DNA of 64,000 nucleotides. Source: Watersipora subatra (lineage: Eukaryota; Bryozoa; Gymnolaemata; Cheilostomatida; Watersiporidae). The translations under genes were made by a program, and so were the position numbers. Positions 28,641 through 37,227 of the stretch are shown one piece after another. The DNA lies in assembly GCF_963576615.1 (NCBI RefSeq), contig NC_088711.1, positions 60,368,248 to 60,432,247 of the forward strand, read 5' to 3'. The notes under the pieces are model-generated. The model did no database searches and had not been told where the DNA came from. It was given only the letters and a program-made list of their open reading frames with translations. Position 1 is the stretch's first letter; each line of letters starts with the position of its first letter.

Positions 28641-29903
28641 CTGTTACAAAACAAGCAAACAATTGCGTTGGGAAAATAATCAGCCAATGGCCTGGTAGAA
28701 TCAGTGAGAAGAACCAATAACAATGTAGAACTAATAAAATGATCTAATAAAAAAAGTACCTGTAGAAAGACTTTGATAAACATGAGGAGTCTGTTAGTCA
28801 CCTGTGATAATTGAAAAATTCTGCAGAAACCGTTCGCCCCATTTGGCAGGAAGTATGGTTCACAAGATCTTATTACGACTAAATGATTAGACCAGGCTGA
28901 AGCGAGACTGTAAAGTGGCAAGCATCTATATTTGATAAGGGCTTTCTGGTCTAACCCAAAATTTTTGTTATAAATTAGTGCTACAAAACATTTTATATTG
29001 AGCTTTTTATTTGAGTTGCCCTAATTTTAATATCGGAATCGGTATCGGTGCCTATATAGGTGTTAAGTATTGAAATTGGTATAGGCCGATATTTGCCTAA
29101 AAATTATAAACTTTGGATACCTTTTACAGCTCAACTACTTAGCAGAAAACCATATTATAGTCTGCTACACTAATAAAAAATCATCAGCTGCAAGTTCCTT
29201 ACTTTTACCTAATGAATTCCGGGCCTGTCACACAATCTACTTCATGTCTATAGCCTGATAAACATCCACACAGCTGAGTAATCTTTTTTCTTTAGTCAGG
29301 ACGTAATCACAAAGTGCAGTATTTCTCAATTACATCGGTATGATTTCTTGCAGCCAATTAAGAACAAGAGAACAATGTTGTGGTAAACAAGAATGCGGTG
29401 TAAAATTTCTATTTACTAGCATTACAAAAGTAGTTTGACCAGTCGATGCATAAAGTTATCAAACTCTCTCTTGATCCTGACGATATGATGTATCGTTTGT
29501 ATCGCATAAAATAATCTCAGTGGCTTATCAGTATTTAGCCTGTTCTCCACCATCTGTAGCAAGTGAGTTCTTCTTTAGTACGACTGGCTACATCGATAGC
29601 GATAGAAAATAAAGACGTCTCATTGAAACATCAACAGAAACGTCAACAGAAACATTTATTTGCTCTAAACTTGTACAGGCGCAGAAGTTTGTTCAGCAGT
29701 AGAAGAGAGACTTCATTATCACAGAGAAAGCTGTACCACTAACAGTAATTACCATTATTAATTACAGATTACAAAAAATATGGACTGTTTTGTTACTAGA
29801 TGCATGGTATGTCAGTATGTGAATATATATATATACATGCATATCTTTTTTCCATAAATACAAACAAATAAGTACATCAATTTTTTGCATTATATTTATG
29901 TTT
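28641..29903. other. Unassigned AT-rich DNA between RFX exon and Polinton target repeat
   Basis: No coding region could be supported. About 29030-29095 carries imperfect ATCGGTATCGG-like runs, similar to those next to the right end of the Polinton, which suggests degraded transposon DNA. A short TATATATATACATGCATAT run lies near 29826. On the RFX reading this stretch would be intronic. Confidence 0.5.
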
Positions 29904-29956
29904 GCATAATAGAATTAACAATTATCTATGCAACACAAAGGATCTGAATAGGTATC
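29904..29956 (+). repeat. Dispersed repeat, left piece, split by the Polinton
   Basis: The sequence from GCATAATAGAATTAACAATT through ATGCAACACAAAGGATCTG and AATAGGTATC matches 52559 onward, where the same repeat continues without interruption. The right piece resumes at 44871. This is therefore the left half of the insertion target, and its last six bases are the target duplication. Confidence 0.85.
29951..29956. repeat. 6-bp target-site duplication, left (GGTATC)
   Basis: GGTATC directly precedes the AG of the left TIR and is repeated directly after the CT of the right TIR at 44871-44876. The uninterrupted paralogue near 52590 has a single GGTATC at this point. Six bases is the duplication length known for Polintons. 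Confidence 0.92.
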
Positions 29957-30218
29957 AGTAGTATATAAAGTAGCTGATCTAGACCAGAATTTTCACCCTG
30001 GCATTTTTTGTCTAAAAATCTAGACTTTTAGAATTTAAAGTTTTCAAAATCCTTGGGATTTTGAAAAAATGGAGAATATTAAAAATTCAAAAATAAAATG
30101 GAAAAGAGAGTTAGAAACAGGCACGGCTGTCACCTAGGTGACACGCGACTGCAGGACCTTTCGGTGCTGGTCACGCTTGCTTTTTGCACCTATTTATTAT
30201 ACGCTTTTCTTTAAGCCT
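29957..30218 (+). repeat. Polinton left terminal inverted repeat
   Basis: These 262 bp match the reverse complement of 44609-44870 with two substitutions, at about 30004 and 30147. Inside are three stem-forming sequences: TCTAAAA/TTTTAGA arms at 30011-30032, 12-bp arms around TTG at 30041-30067, and the perfect palindrome TGTCACCTAGGTGACA at 30128-30143. An outward-facing TATAATAAAT motif lies near the inner edge. Confidence 0.95.
30098..30214 (+). CDS. Small TIR open frame (38 codons) copying the start of the polymerase-side gene
   Basis: The frame opens with the residues MEKRVRN, and its first 20-odd bases, including the upstream ATAAA, are almost identical to the true start at 30267 (MEKRVRK). 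It then diverges and ends in a hydrophobic stretch (LSVLVTLAFCTYLLYAFL) before TAA. The same frame is intact in the right TIR (minus strand, 44613-44729) with one residue changed. It may be a remnant from TIR growth over the gene start rather than an expressed peptide. Coding status is unproven. Confidence 0.3.
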   Translation: MEKRVRNRHGCHLGDTRLQDLSVLVTLAFCTYLLYAFL

Positions 30219-30266
30219 ACATCAATTCATTTGACTAACGTTTAAAGCTTTGTAATAATAAATAAA

Positions 30267-31331
30267 ATGGAAAAGAGAGTTAGAAAGCGGGCACCACCTG
30301 AGGCAGTGTCTGACATTAGAAACCTCTACGGAGAGGGGAATACGAGCTGGCTTCGACAGGATGCCAAGCAAAGCGGTATTAAAGGATACAGCAAAATGAG
30401 CAAAGCGGAGCTAGCGTATCGTGCGGGCGATCGATCCAAAGTGATTAGTAAAACTAGTAAGGGTATACCAATAGTGGTAGACGGTACTTACAAAAAGCCA
30501 CACCCGGATGATGCCCTCCGCAATGTGAGAAACCTGTATGGAGACTCTACCTCCAGTCAGATGAGGAAGGAGGCGAAGCGTATGGGGTTTGGGAATACAG
30601 CGAAGCTGAGAAAAGCCGAGTTAAAGGATATTGTCGATGGCAAGAAACGTCTTACAGTGGATGACTTGAGTATGAAAGATCTAAAATCTTTAGCTCGAGC
30701 CAGAGATATAACAGTTGGGCCACGTGTGAAAAAAGCGGACTTGGTGGACGCATTGAAAGGTGTTGACAGAGCGCCACGGGTGGAGATAAGAACCACTTTT
30801 GTAGATGAGGTCACCAACAAATCTACTATAGATGTATCCAGTTATCAATCAGCCAACATAGACTTTGTATGGAATCACGCCAAACCCGTCATTATAGGTA
30901 GGATTAATGATGTATTTAACCGAACTAAAAAACTTCGCGTAAGTGCTGAAGTTGCATTCTCCCATCTGGAGCGTGGTACTATAATCACTCAATTCTGGGG
31001 TACCCCTAGAGAAGGCGCCGTACTAATCCTAGCATCAACCAATCTGGATGAAGAATTAAACAGACAGCTAGCGAATATAATCAGAAAAATTGATGAATTT
31101 ACGAACAACGGTTCGGGGTGGATTTTGGAGCGAGTATCTAGATTTTATTTGGAAATTTCTCGGTGGAAACCTCTAAGAGGTGGAACGTACAAACCAACCC
31201 CTAAAGCTTTAGCGAACAAAAATGCCGTCATAAACGTCAACAATGGAGGTGCCAAAACAATGGCAGAGATAAACGGATTGCAAAATCTATGGACATTGCT
31301 TTTACTACCAAAACCAAGAAATCAGCGTTAG
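30267..31331 (+). CDS. Polinton polymerase N-terminal part with SAP-like repeats
   Basis: The 354-residue product begins with three SAP/HeH-like DNA-binding-type units: residues 14-54 (IKGYSKMSKAEL), 85-125 (a diverged duplicate sharing RNLYG and KAEL) and 134-165 (LKSLARARDITV). The region after residue 170, ending in FYLEISRWKPLRGGTYKPTP, resembles the segment that precedes the catalytic part in other Polinton polymerases. The downstream frame overlaps by 43 bp and is displaced by minus one, so this may be the N-terminus of one broken polymerase gene rather than a separate protein. The ATG follows AATAAA. The likely role is template or terminus binding for protein-primed replication, which is inference. 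Confidence 0.7.
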   Translation: MEKRVRKRAPPEAVSDIRNLYGEGNTSWLRQDAKQSGIKGYSKMSKAELAYRAGDRSKVISKTSKGIPIVVDGTYKKPHPDDALRNVRNLYGDSTSSQMRKEAKRMGFGNTAKLRKAELKDIVDGKKRLTVDDLSMKDLKSLARARDITVGPRVKKADLVDALKGVDRAPRVEIRTTFVDEVTNKSTIDVSSYQSANIDFVWNHAKPVIIGRINDVFNRTKKLRVSAEVAFSHLERGTIITQFWGTPREGAVLILASTNLDEELNRQLANIIRKIDEFTNNGSGWILERVSRFYLEISRWKPLRGGTYKPTPKALANKNAVINVNNGGAKTMAEINGLQNLWTLLLLPKPRNQR

Positions 31332-32308
31332 TTAAAAAAGTAAAAGATATAAATCCGGAAGCGGTAGATGACAACAAGTGCTTTTTGTGGGCGGTGCTAT
31401 CATGCTTACATCCACCGAATGACCATGCTGACAGGCTATCAAAGTACATCCCGTATAAAAATGCCCTAAAAACTAAAATGTTAAAGTATCCGGTGACGGT
31501 TGCGGAAGATCAGATACAAAGGTTTGCTAACAAAAACAAACTTGTGATTAATGTGTTTGAGTGGATCGAATCTAAGGGAGAAGGCGGCGAGAGCAGGAGC
31601 GAGTTGGAGATTGTCCACACGGATAACCGGTTGTATACTGAGGAGGCGGAAGGTCTCCCCGAGGTTAACCTGCTTCTCTGCAAGGATCATTACATGTGGA
31701 TCAAGAGTATGTCAGCGTTAATGAGGAAGCAAACGTATATGACCGGTGGTCGTAGCAACTATACCTGCCTACGATGTCTCCACCACTCAACGTGCGAGAG
31801 AACATTTAAGGACTACATCAAAGGGTGCCTAGCCACTCACGATGGTACTTGCGTCATCAAGATGCCTAAACCTGGCTCGCTCATGAAGTTTAAGAACATT
31901 AAAAATATGGAAAAGGTGCCTTACACTGTCTATGCGGACTTTGAGTCTATTATAGACAAAAATACCAAAGTCCATACAGCGTGTGGCTACGGCGTAAACC
32001 TGGTGAACAGCTTAGAAAAGTCATTGAGGTTTGAGACTTACAGGGGTGAGGATTGCATGGAGAGATTCTTTGCAGAGCTGGATAGAATAGAAGAGTTGAT
32101 AGATAGCATTCCAATCGCAAAAATAATAATCTCTCCGGAGCAAGAGCGAGAATTTAAAACTGCGACAGAGTGCTACATGTGTGGGCGCGAGGCTATAGAA
32201 GAAGAAGATTGGCTAGTTAGAGATCATGATCATGTCTCTGGGTCGTACAGAGGCCCCGCGCACAATAGCTGCAATCTCAAGCACAACAGACAAAAAAGAT
32301 TAACGTGA
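31289..32308 (+). CDS. Protein-primed DNA polymerase B, exonuclease-side part
   Basis: This frame carries DNKCFLWAVLSCLHP (residues 28-42), typical of Polinton polymerases, then HYMWIKSMSALM (134-145). A zinc-binding-like C-x2-C...H pattern follows at 160-184, then the exonuclease I motif YADFES (215-220), with the acidic pair of the proofreading site. A Cys/His segment near the end contains CYMCG and RDHDHVSGSYRGPAHNSCN, the endonuclease-VII-like insert found in these enzymes. It ends at TGA where the next frame takes over, displaced by minus one at a run of six A (32290-32295). Exo II, Exo III and all polymerase motifs are in the next frame. The ATG given is only the first in frame; the real start probably lies upstream in 30267-31331. 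Confidence 0.85.
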   Translation: MDIAFTTKTKKSALVKKVKDINPEAVDDNKCFLWAVLSCLHPPNDHADRLSKYIPYKNALKTKMLKYPVTVAEDQIQRFANKNKLVINVFEWIESKGEGGESRSELEIVHTDNRLYTEEAEGLPEVNLLLCKDHYMWIKSMSALMRKQTYMTGGRSNYTCLRCLHHSTCERTFKDYIKGCLATHDGTCVIKMPKPGSLMKFKNIKNMEKVPYTVYADFESIIDKNTKVHTACGYGVNLVNSLEKSLRFETYRGEDCMERFFAELDRIEELIDSIPIAKIIISPEQEREFKTATECYMCGREAIEEEDWLVRDHDHVSGSYRGPAHNSCNLKHNRQKRLT

Positions 32309-34284
32309 TATTTCACAACCTCAAGGGGTATGACTCTCATTTAATTGTCAAGGCTTACGAGGGCAACAAGGGCATCGATGTTATAGCGAACACGGATGAA
32401 AAGTACATGTCAATGAGAATAAATCGCTTTAAGTTTATCGACAGCATGCAACACCTCAACAGTTCACTGGCCGAACTGGTGGAAGGACTAGACGATCTCT
32501 CACACTTGAAACAGGAGTTTCCGGAACACTATGGCTTGTTGGCGAGAAAGGGCGTGTATCCGTACGAGTATATGGATTCTCATGAGCGATTTGAAGAAAA
32601 GCAACTTCCAAAGATTATACACTTTAGCTCATTGCTAGACAATCATGCGGGCTTGCAGCCAGGTGACTACCTGCATGCTCAAAAAGTGTGGAGAGAGCTC
32701 GGATGTAGAAATTTGGGTGACTACCATGACCTATATCTAAAGAGCGATGCGCTACTCTTGACGGATGTCTTTGAGAGTTATAGAGAAATAGCCATGGAGA
32801 ATTATGGCCTCGATCCATGCCATTACATCTCTGCACCCTCATTGTCATTGGATGCTTGCTTAAAAATAACGAAGCAAGAACTGGAGCTCATCACCGATGT
32901 AGATATGTATAATTTCTTTGAGAGAGGCATAAGAGGTGGCATGTCTACCTGCGGCGGTTTGCGGTATGCCAAGGCAAACAATCCATATGTAAAGGACTAC
33001 GATCCGAGTAAGCCAACTACCTACATTATGTACTTGGATGCCAACAGTCTGTACCCTTCGACAATGTTGAAAAAACTACCGACTGGTGGTTTTGAGTGGA
33101 TAGAAGATGGCAAACTGCCCGATGTTAGCGAGGATGAAGGGTATGTCGCGGAAGTGGATTTTGAGTATCCAACCGAGTTGCATGATGAGCACAACGACTA
33201 TCCATTCGCACCCGAGTCAACAAAACCCGATCAATGGTCGGAATATATGCGATCCGTTGGTGATGTGAAGCTCGGAGAGCCTTGCTATGCAAAAGTGCCC
33301 AAGCTAGTGCCCAATCTTAGAGATAAGTGCAATTACGTTGTACATCACAAAACTCTAGAGTATTATATCAAAAAAGGTCTGTGTGTGACCAAAGTGCACC
33401 GCGCTCTCAAGTTTAAAGAGAGCGCTTGGATGGAATGCTACATACAACTCAATAATCAACTTCGAAAGGAGGCTAAGACAGATTTTGGTAAAGCTTTTTT
33501 CAAGCTTATGATGAATGCGCTATTTGGCAAGATGATGGAGGATGTTCGCAAACGGATCGAGGTTGAACTGACTACTAACACGAAACGCCGACAGAAGCTC
33601 ATCAACAGACCACGGTTCAAGTGTAAGAAAGAGTTTAATGATGAACTGTCAGCCGTGTCAATGAAGAAAACGACGGTAACATTAAACAAGCCAATCTATG
33701 TTGGTCAAGCCATCTTGGATCTATCAAAGATGCACATGTACGATTTCTTTTATGATGTCATCAGAAAGCAGTATCCCAATGCCCGAATGATGTACACTGA
33801 CACGGACAGTCTTGTGCTCCTGATCGAGACTGAAGATTTTTATAAAGAGATGCCACTACACCTGTACGACACGAGCAATTACCCAAAAGATCACTGGTGC
33901 TACAGTGACAAAAACAAAAAGGTGCCAGGCCTCATGAAAGATGAGGGTGGTAAGGTGATATCAGAGTTTGTGGCTTTGCGAGCCAAGTCATACTGCGTAG
34001 AGGGTGAGGGTTGGGAACTGACAAAATGCAAAGGAGTGAAAAAGTGTATAACCGAAAACCTAAAGTTTGATACCTACAAAAAATGCCTGGATAGTGGAGT
34101 TCCGGCTCCGAATGCCACCATGACGACACTCCAGTCCAAACTACACGAGATAAAAAATTGGACTTTTAGCAAAAAGACTCTGTCGGCCTTTGACGACAAA
34201 CGCTATTACCTAGATTCAATAAATAGCTTGGCACACGGACATTACAGAATAAATGACATTAACAATGCCGCACTTCTTGAATAG
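32305..34284 (+). CDS. polB: Protein-primed DNA polymerase B, catalytic part
   Basis: This frame holds the rest of the pPolB enzyme that copies Polinton DNA. Residues 5-12 (NLKGYDSH) form Exo II and 145-159 (LKSDALLLTDVFESY) Exo III. Polymerase motif A is DANSLYPS at about 245-252. Motif B is the K400/N404/FGK region. Motif C is YTDTDS at 497-502. All expected catalytic aspartates are present. The C-terminus near DDKRYYLDSINSLAHGH is the usual end of the family. The frame has no ATG at its start (GTG at 32305), which supports a broken gene whose first part is 31289-32308. The next small frame overlaps its last 32 bp. Confidence 0.9.
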   Translation: MIFHNLKGYDSHLIVKAYEGNKGIDVIANTDEKYMSMRINRFKFIDSMQHLNSSLAELVEGLDDLSHLKQEFPEHYGLLARKGVYPYEYMDSHERFEEKQLPKIIHFSSLLDNHAGLQPGDYLHAQKVWRELGCRNLGDYHDLYLKSDALLLTDVFESYREIAMENYGLDPCHYISAPSLSLDACLKITKQELELITDVDMYNFFERGIRGGMSTCGGLRYAKANNPYVKDYDPSKPTTYIMYLDANSLYPSTMLKKLPTGGFEWIEDGKLPDVSEDEGYVAEVDFEYPTELHDEHNDYPFAPESTKPDQWSEYMRSVGDVKLGEPCYAKVPKLVPNLRDKCNYVVHHKTLEYYIKKGLCVTKVHRALKFKESAWMECYIQLNNQLRKEAKTDFGKAFFKLMMNALFGKMMEDVRKRIEVELTTNTKRRQKLINRPRFKCKKEFNDELSAVSMKKTTVTLNKPIYVGQAILDLSKMHMYDFFYDVIRKQYPNARMMYTDTDSLVLLIETEDFYKEMPLHLYDTSNYPKDHWCYSDKNKKVPGLMKDEGGKVISEFVALRAKSYCVEGEGWELTKCKGVKKCITENLKFDTYKKCLDSGVPAPNATMTTLQSKLHEIKNWTFSKKTLSAFDDKRYYLDSINSLAHGHYRINDINNAALLE

Positions 34285-34537
34285 GAAAGCAAAAGAAAGT
34301 TTAGATGAGTTGAGTCAAAGATGGATCATTGCGATGGAGTTGTTTGATCTCGTCCGACCCCCTGTGTATGATGAATATAAAGAGTCTACTGAGAGATATA
34401 CACTTCGAGGTAGACCCTTACCTAGGTATGAGAATATGCGTGTCAAGGTACCTGAACTCAAAAAGCTGGCCAAGGCACAAGGTATACCCAGGTACAAAAC
34501 GATGAAAAAGGCGGCTCTACAAGCCGCATTGTCATAA
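34253..34537 (+). CDS. Small Polinton protein with C-terminal SAP-like unit
   Basis: The 94-residue product overlaps the polymerase end in another frame and starts at AATAAATG, the start motif shared across this element. Its C-terminal third (PELKKLAKAQGIPRYKTMKK) resembles a single SAP/HeH-type helix-extended-loop-helix unit, like those in 30267-31331. The N-terminal part is not recognised. Its stop codon lies at the edge of the palindrome that separates it from the convergent gene 34558-35979. A nucleic-acid-binding role is plausible but unproven. Confidence 0.55.
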   Translation: MTLTMPHFLNRKAKESLDELSQRWIIAMELFDLVRPPVYDEYKESTERYTLRGRPLPRYENMRVKVPELKKLAKAQGIPRYKTMKKAALQAALS

Positions 34538-34559
34538 TTTTATACGGTCGTATAAAATT
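34536..34559. terminator. Hairpin between convergent genes (11-bp perfect arms)
   Basis: AATTTTATACG, a GT loop and CGTATAAAATT form a perfect inverted repeat. It overlaps the stop codons of both facing genes (34535-34537 plus, 34558-34560 minus). Comparable structures sit at the other three convergent junctions, so a role as bidirectional 3'-end signal is likely. Confidence 0.6.
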
Positions 34560-35979
34560 ACATCATGGAATAAGCTATACCCGCGATGACTATAGTGCCG
34601 CCAATTAACAATTTATTTCCTTCGTGAACGTTGCCTTCGGGCGGTGACAATTCTGTTGATGGCTTTACAGAAGGGGCAGGTTTTGGTGAAAATAATTCTG
34701 TAGGAAATATAGATGGCTTTACAGAAGGAGTTGATTTTAGTGTCGGTGCTGGAGGCTGCTTTAGTGGTGCAGGTTTGGGTTTAGGTGGCTGTTGTAGTGG
34801 CACAGGTTTTGGTGCAGGTTGCGCAGGTTTTGGCTGTTGCGCGGGTTTGGGTTTTGGTGAAGGCTTTAGCGGTGTGGGTTTTGGTTTCGGTGGTGGAGGT
34901 TTTATTCCTACGCTATCAAACGCTTGGGCTATTTTTATTTTATCGTTAAATCCTTTTACGCTTTGCCCTAAAGCGTTCAAGTTCAAGTCTGACGGTATCA
35001 TGTACAGACCTTTGGCTATAACATAATTTGTTTGCCCGCGAGTTTTAGTGAGGGCGTCCTCAAAGTTTGATATAGAATCTTGGAGAAATTGCTTTTTCAT
35101 GATCAAGTCATTGACCAGAACTAAAAATTCTTGTTGAGACTCGAGGGAGGAACCCGCTTGTCTAGCTTGCACCTGAGCTCCCAGTAAACAGTAGACATAA
35201 GCTCTAATACTATCATTAAGTCTAACTATTCCGGGGGATGTGAATGACTTACTATGATTGGGCACTACCCTTTTGTAGTCAAATGGGTCTTGAGTTACCG
35301 AAACCATTTTAGTACCCGCACTCGAATTCCACTCCGGAAACTGGTAATAAGTACCCCAACCATTGGCACCACTCCGATGCACATCCATATCCGTCTTATC
35401 TTTACTGCTTGATGGATATTTTGGATACGGTTTGTGATGCCTGCCTAGATCAGCCATCTGTTTTTCTAAAGAACCTACTTTACTACCACCGTCTTGTATG
35501 ATAAATCCGAGACCTCTGGCTGGTTGATCAATCTCAGGAATATCTTTAGCGGTTACTCTAAACTCATTGAGCAATTTGCAGTACTCGGTTTTGTTGTAAG
35601 GATTGTTGTACGGATCAAAATCTCGATCACCGGGATTTCTAATCTCCATTTGCGCCAACATCTTTTTAGTTTGGTACATAACGTGAAAGTTTAAAATAGC
35701 TTTTGTAAGAGGTAGACCTCGTGTCAGCTGATCTTTACTCACACCGCACAAAGCAGTCGCGCAGTATAAGGCAAATTTATATTGCTGAAAATAATATAAC
35801 ATGGGGTCATCATACCATCGATTGACATCATCAAAGCTTTTAACCACTACCGGTGCTGGTGAGATATCGACAAACTTTTTGACAAAGCTATACGATATTT
35901 TGTTATGTTCGTCTATCGCTACGACGACAGTTAAGTTGTAAAAATCTATGGGATAACCGCTAAATAGTTGTCCAGTCAT
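34558..35979 (-). CDS. Polinton protein with Pro/Lys-rich stalk and C-terminal membrane anchor
   Basis: The 473-residue product has a globular first part (about 1-360), then a low-complexity linker built of PKPAPL-, PKPKP- and QQPKPA-like repeats (about 370-445), and a final hydrophobic segment (LLIGGTIVIAGIAYSMM). I do not recognise a catalytic domain. Its arrangement suggests a virion-associated or membrane-anchored protein displayed on a flexible stalk, which is inference. It starts 10 bp from the divergent penton-like gene, inside the shared palindrome at 35977-35992. It ends inside the hairpin at 34536-34559. Confidence 0.6.
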   Translation of the reverse strand: MTGQLFSGYPIDFYNLTVVVAIDEHNKISYSFVKKFVDISPAPVVVKSFDDVNRWYDDPMLYYFQQYKFALYCATALCGVSKDQLTRGLPLTKAILNFHVMYQTKKMLAQMEIRNPGDRDFDPYNNPYNKTEYCKLLNEFRVTAKDIPEIDQPARGLGFIIQDGGSKVGSLEKQMADLGRHHKPYPKYPSSSKDKTDMDVHRSGANGWGTYYQFPEWNSSAGTKMVSVTQDPFDYKRVVPNHSKSFTSPGIVRLNDSIRAYVYCLLGAQVQARQAGSSLESQQEFLVLVNDLIMKKQFLQDSISNFEDALTKTRGQTNYVIAKGLYMIPSDLNLNALGQSVKGFNDKIKIAQAFDSVGIKPPPPKPKPTPLKPSPKPKPAQQPKPAQPAPKPVPLQQPPKPKPAPLKQPPAPTLKSTPSVKPSIFPTELFSPKPAPSVKPSTELSPPEGNVHEGNKLLIGGTIVIAGIAYSMM

Positions 35980-35992
35980 TTATTAATAAATG
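35977..35992. promoter_or_regulatory. Palindromic divergent start motif CATTTATTAATAAATG
   Basis: This perfect 16-bp palindrome contains the start codons of two divergent genes (minus at 35979, plus at 35990) and reads AATAAATG in both directions. The genes can have almost no separate promoter or leader, so the motif itself probably directs transcription both ways. It resembles the TAAATG logic of poxvirus late promoters. Confidence 0.6.
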
Positions 35993-36568
35993 ACCTCTTT
36001 GACAATAAACAAAACCGGTCGCATTGAGCTCGATCGATCCGTGAAGGCAACCGGTATTAGCCTTAAGACAATTACGTTATATTTATCTTTTTACAATTTG
36101 ACCGAGGTGACCAGTTACACGTACAGCGGTAGAACGACTACTATTCAGCCGGGGTATTACACGTACGAGCAGCTCCTTTCCAAATTACCAGGCTCATTTA
36201 AAGTTCATCAAAACACTTTAAAGGTTAGTACTGACGCGACGATTACGGGTGGACTAGCCAAACTGATAGAGAATGAATATTTATATCTGACCCCATTGTG
36301 TTTGTATTTATACATCGATGGAATAGACACGTCTAAAAATTTATGGAACGGTAAACGATCAAATCTCCTTTCAATTATTCCCATAGGCAGAACTGATGTG
36401 GGAGAAATAATACAACACCATCCTACTAATAATTACAAATCCATGCTCATTGGCGAGCTCAACAGCTTAAACGTGTCAATCTCGGATGAACGAGGTAATG
36501 CCTATCTTGGCAAGTTTGTTGCTGAGATTGAGTTGTCGTATAATAAATGTATGGCAGATCAAAATTAA
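35990..36568 (+). CDS. Probable Polinton minor capsid (penton-like) protein
   Basis: The 192-residue product is rich in predicted beta strands. An early segment, TIQPGYYTYEQLLSKLPG, is followed by FKVHQNTLKVS, and a later part reads LNSLNVSISDERGN. This order (a 'PGxYxxxxLLxxL' strand-helix, then IxxLxVxIxDExG near the end) is what I know from the single-jelly-roll minor capsid proteins of Polintons and related adintoviruses. Length is typical for that group. It lies directly upstream of two small genes and diverges from 34558-35979. The assignment rests on pattern memory; a structure-based comparison would settle it. Confidence 0.55.
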   Translation: MTSLTINKTGRIELDRSVKATGISLKTITLYLSFYNLTEVTSYTYSGRTTTIQPGYYTYEQLLSKLPGSFKVHQNTLKVSTDATITGGLAKLIENEYLYLTPLCLYLYIDGIDTSKNLWNGKRSNLLSIIPIGRTDVGEIIQHHPTNNYKSMLIGELNSLNVSISDERGNAYLGKFVAEIELSYNKCMADQN

Positions 36569-36864
36569 AATCCGTGACTGTGCATCAAGTCAGGCTAAAG
36601 CAGATAAGTGTTTCTGATAAAAAAGCCTTGTTTCAACTAGTTATTCCTCGAGGTGGAAATATCAAAGATATTATTCTCTACTGGCCATACTCATCCGATG
36701 TGAGGTTAGATGTACAATTTTTTAATGACAAATCCGAAATTGTTACATATTCCGGGGTGTTAACTAATAAACTACACGCGATCAATCTTCAGGTAGACGG
36801 AATTGTGACCTGTATCGTATCCAGAAATGATATAAAAGAGCTTATAGTATTTTATGAGATATAA
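36547..36864 (+). CDS. Small beta-rich Polinton protein, function unknown
   Basis: The 105-residue product overlaps the end of the penton-like gene by 22 bp and starts at a good TATAATAAATG motif. It is hydrophilic, predicted beta-rich (alternating residues such as LFQLVIPRGGNIKDIILYW) and has no membrane segment. No family was recognised. Tight packing with the capsid-like gene suggests a structural or late function. Its TAA is followed by a second TAA and the ATG of the next gene. Confidence 0.5.
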   Translation: MYGRSKLKSVTVHQVRLKQISVSDKKALFQLVIPRGGNIKDIILYWPYSSDVRLDVQFFNDKSEIVTYSGVLTNKLHAINLQVDGIVTCIVSRNDIKELIVFYEI

Positions 36865-36867
36865 TAA

Positions 36868-37227
36868 ATGGCTAGTATCGCGATTATGGTAGTGGGAGCC
36901 GTCGTAAACTCTTTAGCGTTCGCCGGTGGAAATTATCTTTTTTCAAAGATTGATAAAAATGGAGCTCAGGAAGAAGCCAAGAGACATAATGCGGCGTTAG
37001 AAAAGCTAAACGCTGAACAAGCGGATTACAACATCAAACGAGCCAAAAACCAAGATTGGCTAAACGAGCAAAATGCTCGAAAGCAGGAGGCTACCGATGA
37101 AATATACTCGGTAAATTCAGCCTTTGATACTTATGAAAAGCTCTACGGTGAAAAGCCTACACTACCTCACCCTGATTTAAAAGCGCCTTCTTTAGATTAC
37201 ACCCCTAGCTCTGAAAAAAAAAAATGA
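36868..37227 (+). CDS. Small coiled-coil Polinton protein with N-terminal membrane segment
   Basis: The 119-residue product has a hydrophobic start (IAIMVVGAVVNSLAFAGGNY), then a charged helical region (AALEKLNAEQADYNIKRAKN) and a short Pro-rich tail. Similar small proteins of unknown function occur in other animal Polintons. The frame ends just after a run of 11 A. Another frame across the same run continues to 37286-37288 and encodes a further hydrophobic segment (VFVGAATAAGVGGFALIQ), so the real C-terminus may be that tail. The start motif is TATAATAAATG. Confidence 0.6.
   Translation: MASIAIMVVGAVVNSLAFAGGNYLFSKIDKNGAQEEAKRHNAALEKLNAEQADYNIKRAKNQDWLNEQNARKQEATDEIYSVNSAFDTYEKLYGEKPTLPHPDLKAPSLDYTPSSEKKK

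Noticed and set aside
28641..28921. Upstream part of the 155-codon frame as RFX coding sequence
   Set aside because: RFX similarity begins exactly at a good splice acceptor; residues before it are hydrophobic and unrelated.
32288..32296. Canonical A-AAA-AAG minus-one slippery heptamer at the polymerase junction
   Set aside because: The letters are present, but the incoming frame reads CAA AAA AGA, so the heptamer is not in the phase needed for the standard tandem slip.
34631..35026. Plus-strand Gly/Phe-rich frame opposite the Polinton stalk protein
   Set aside because: It is the mirror of the Pro/Lys-rich linker coding sequence on the minus strand and has no start motif of its own.
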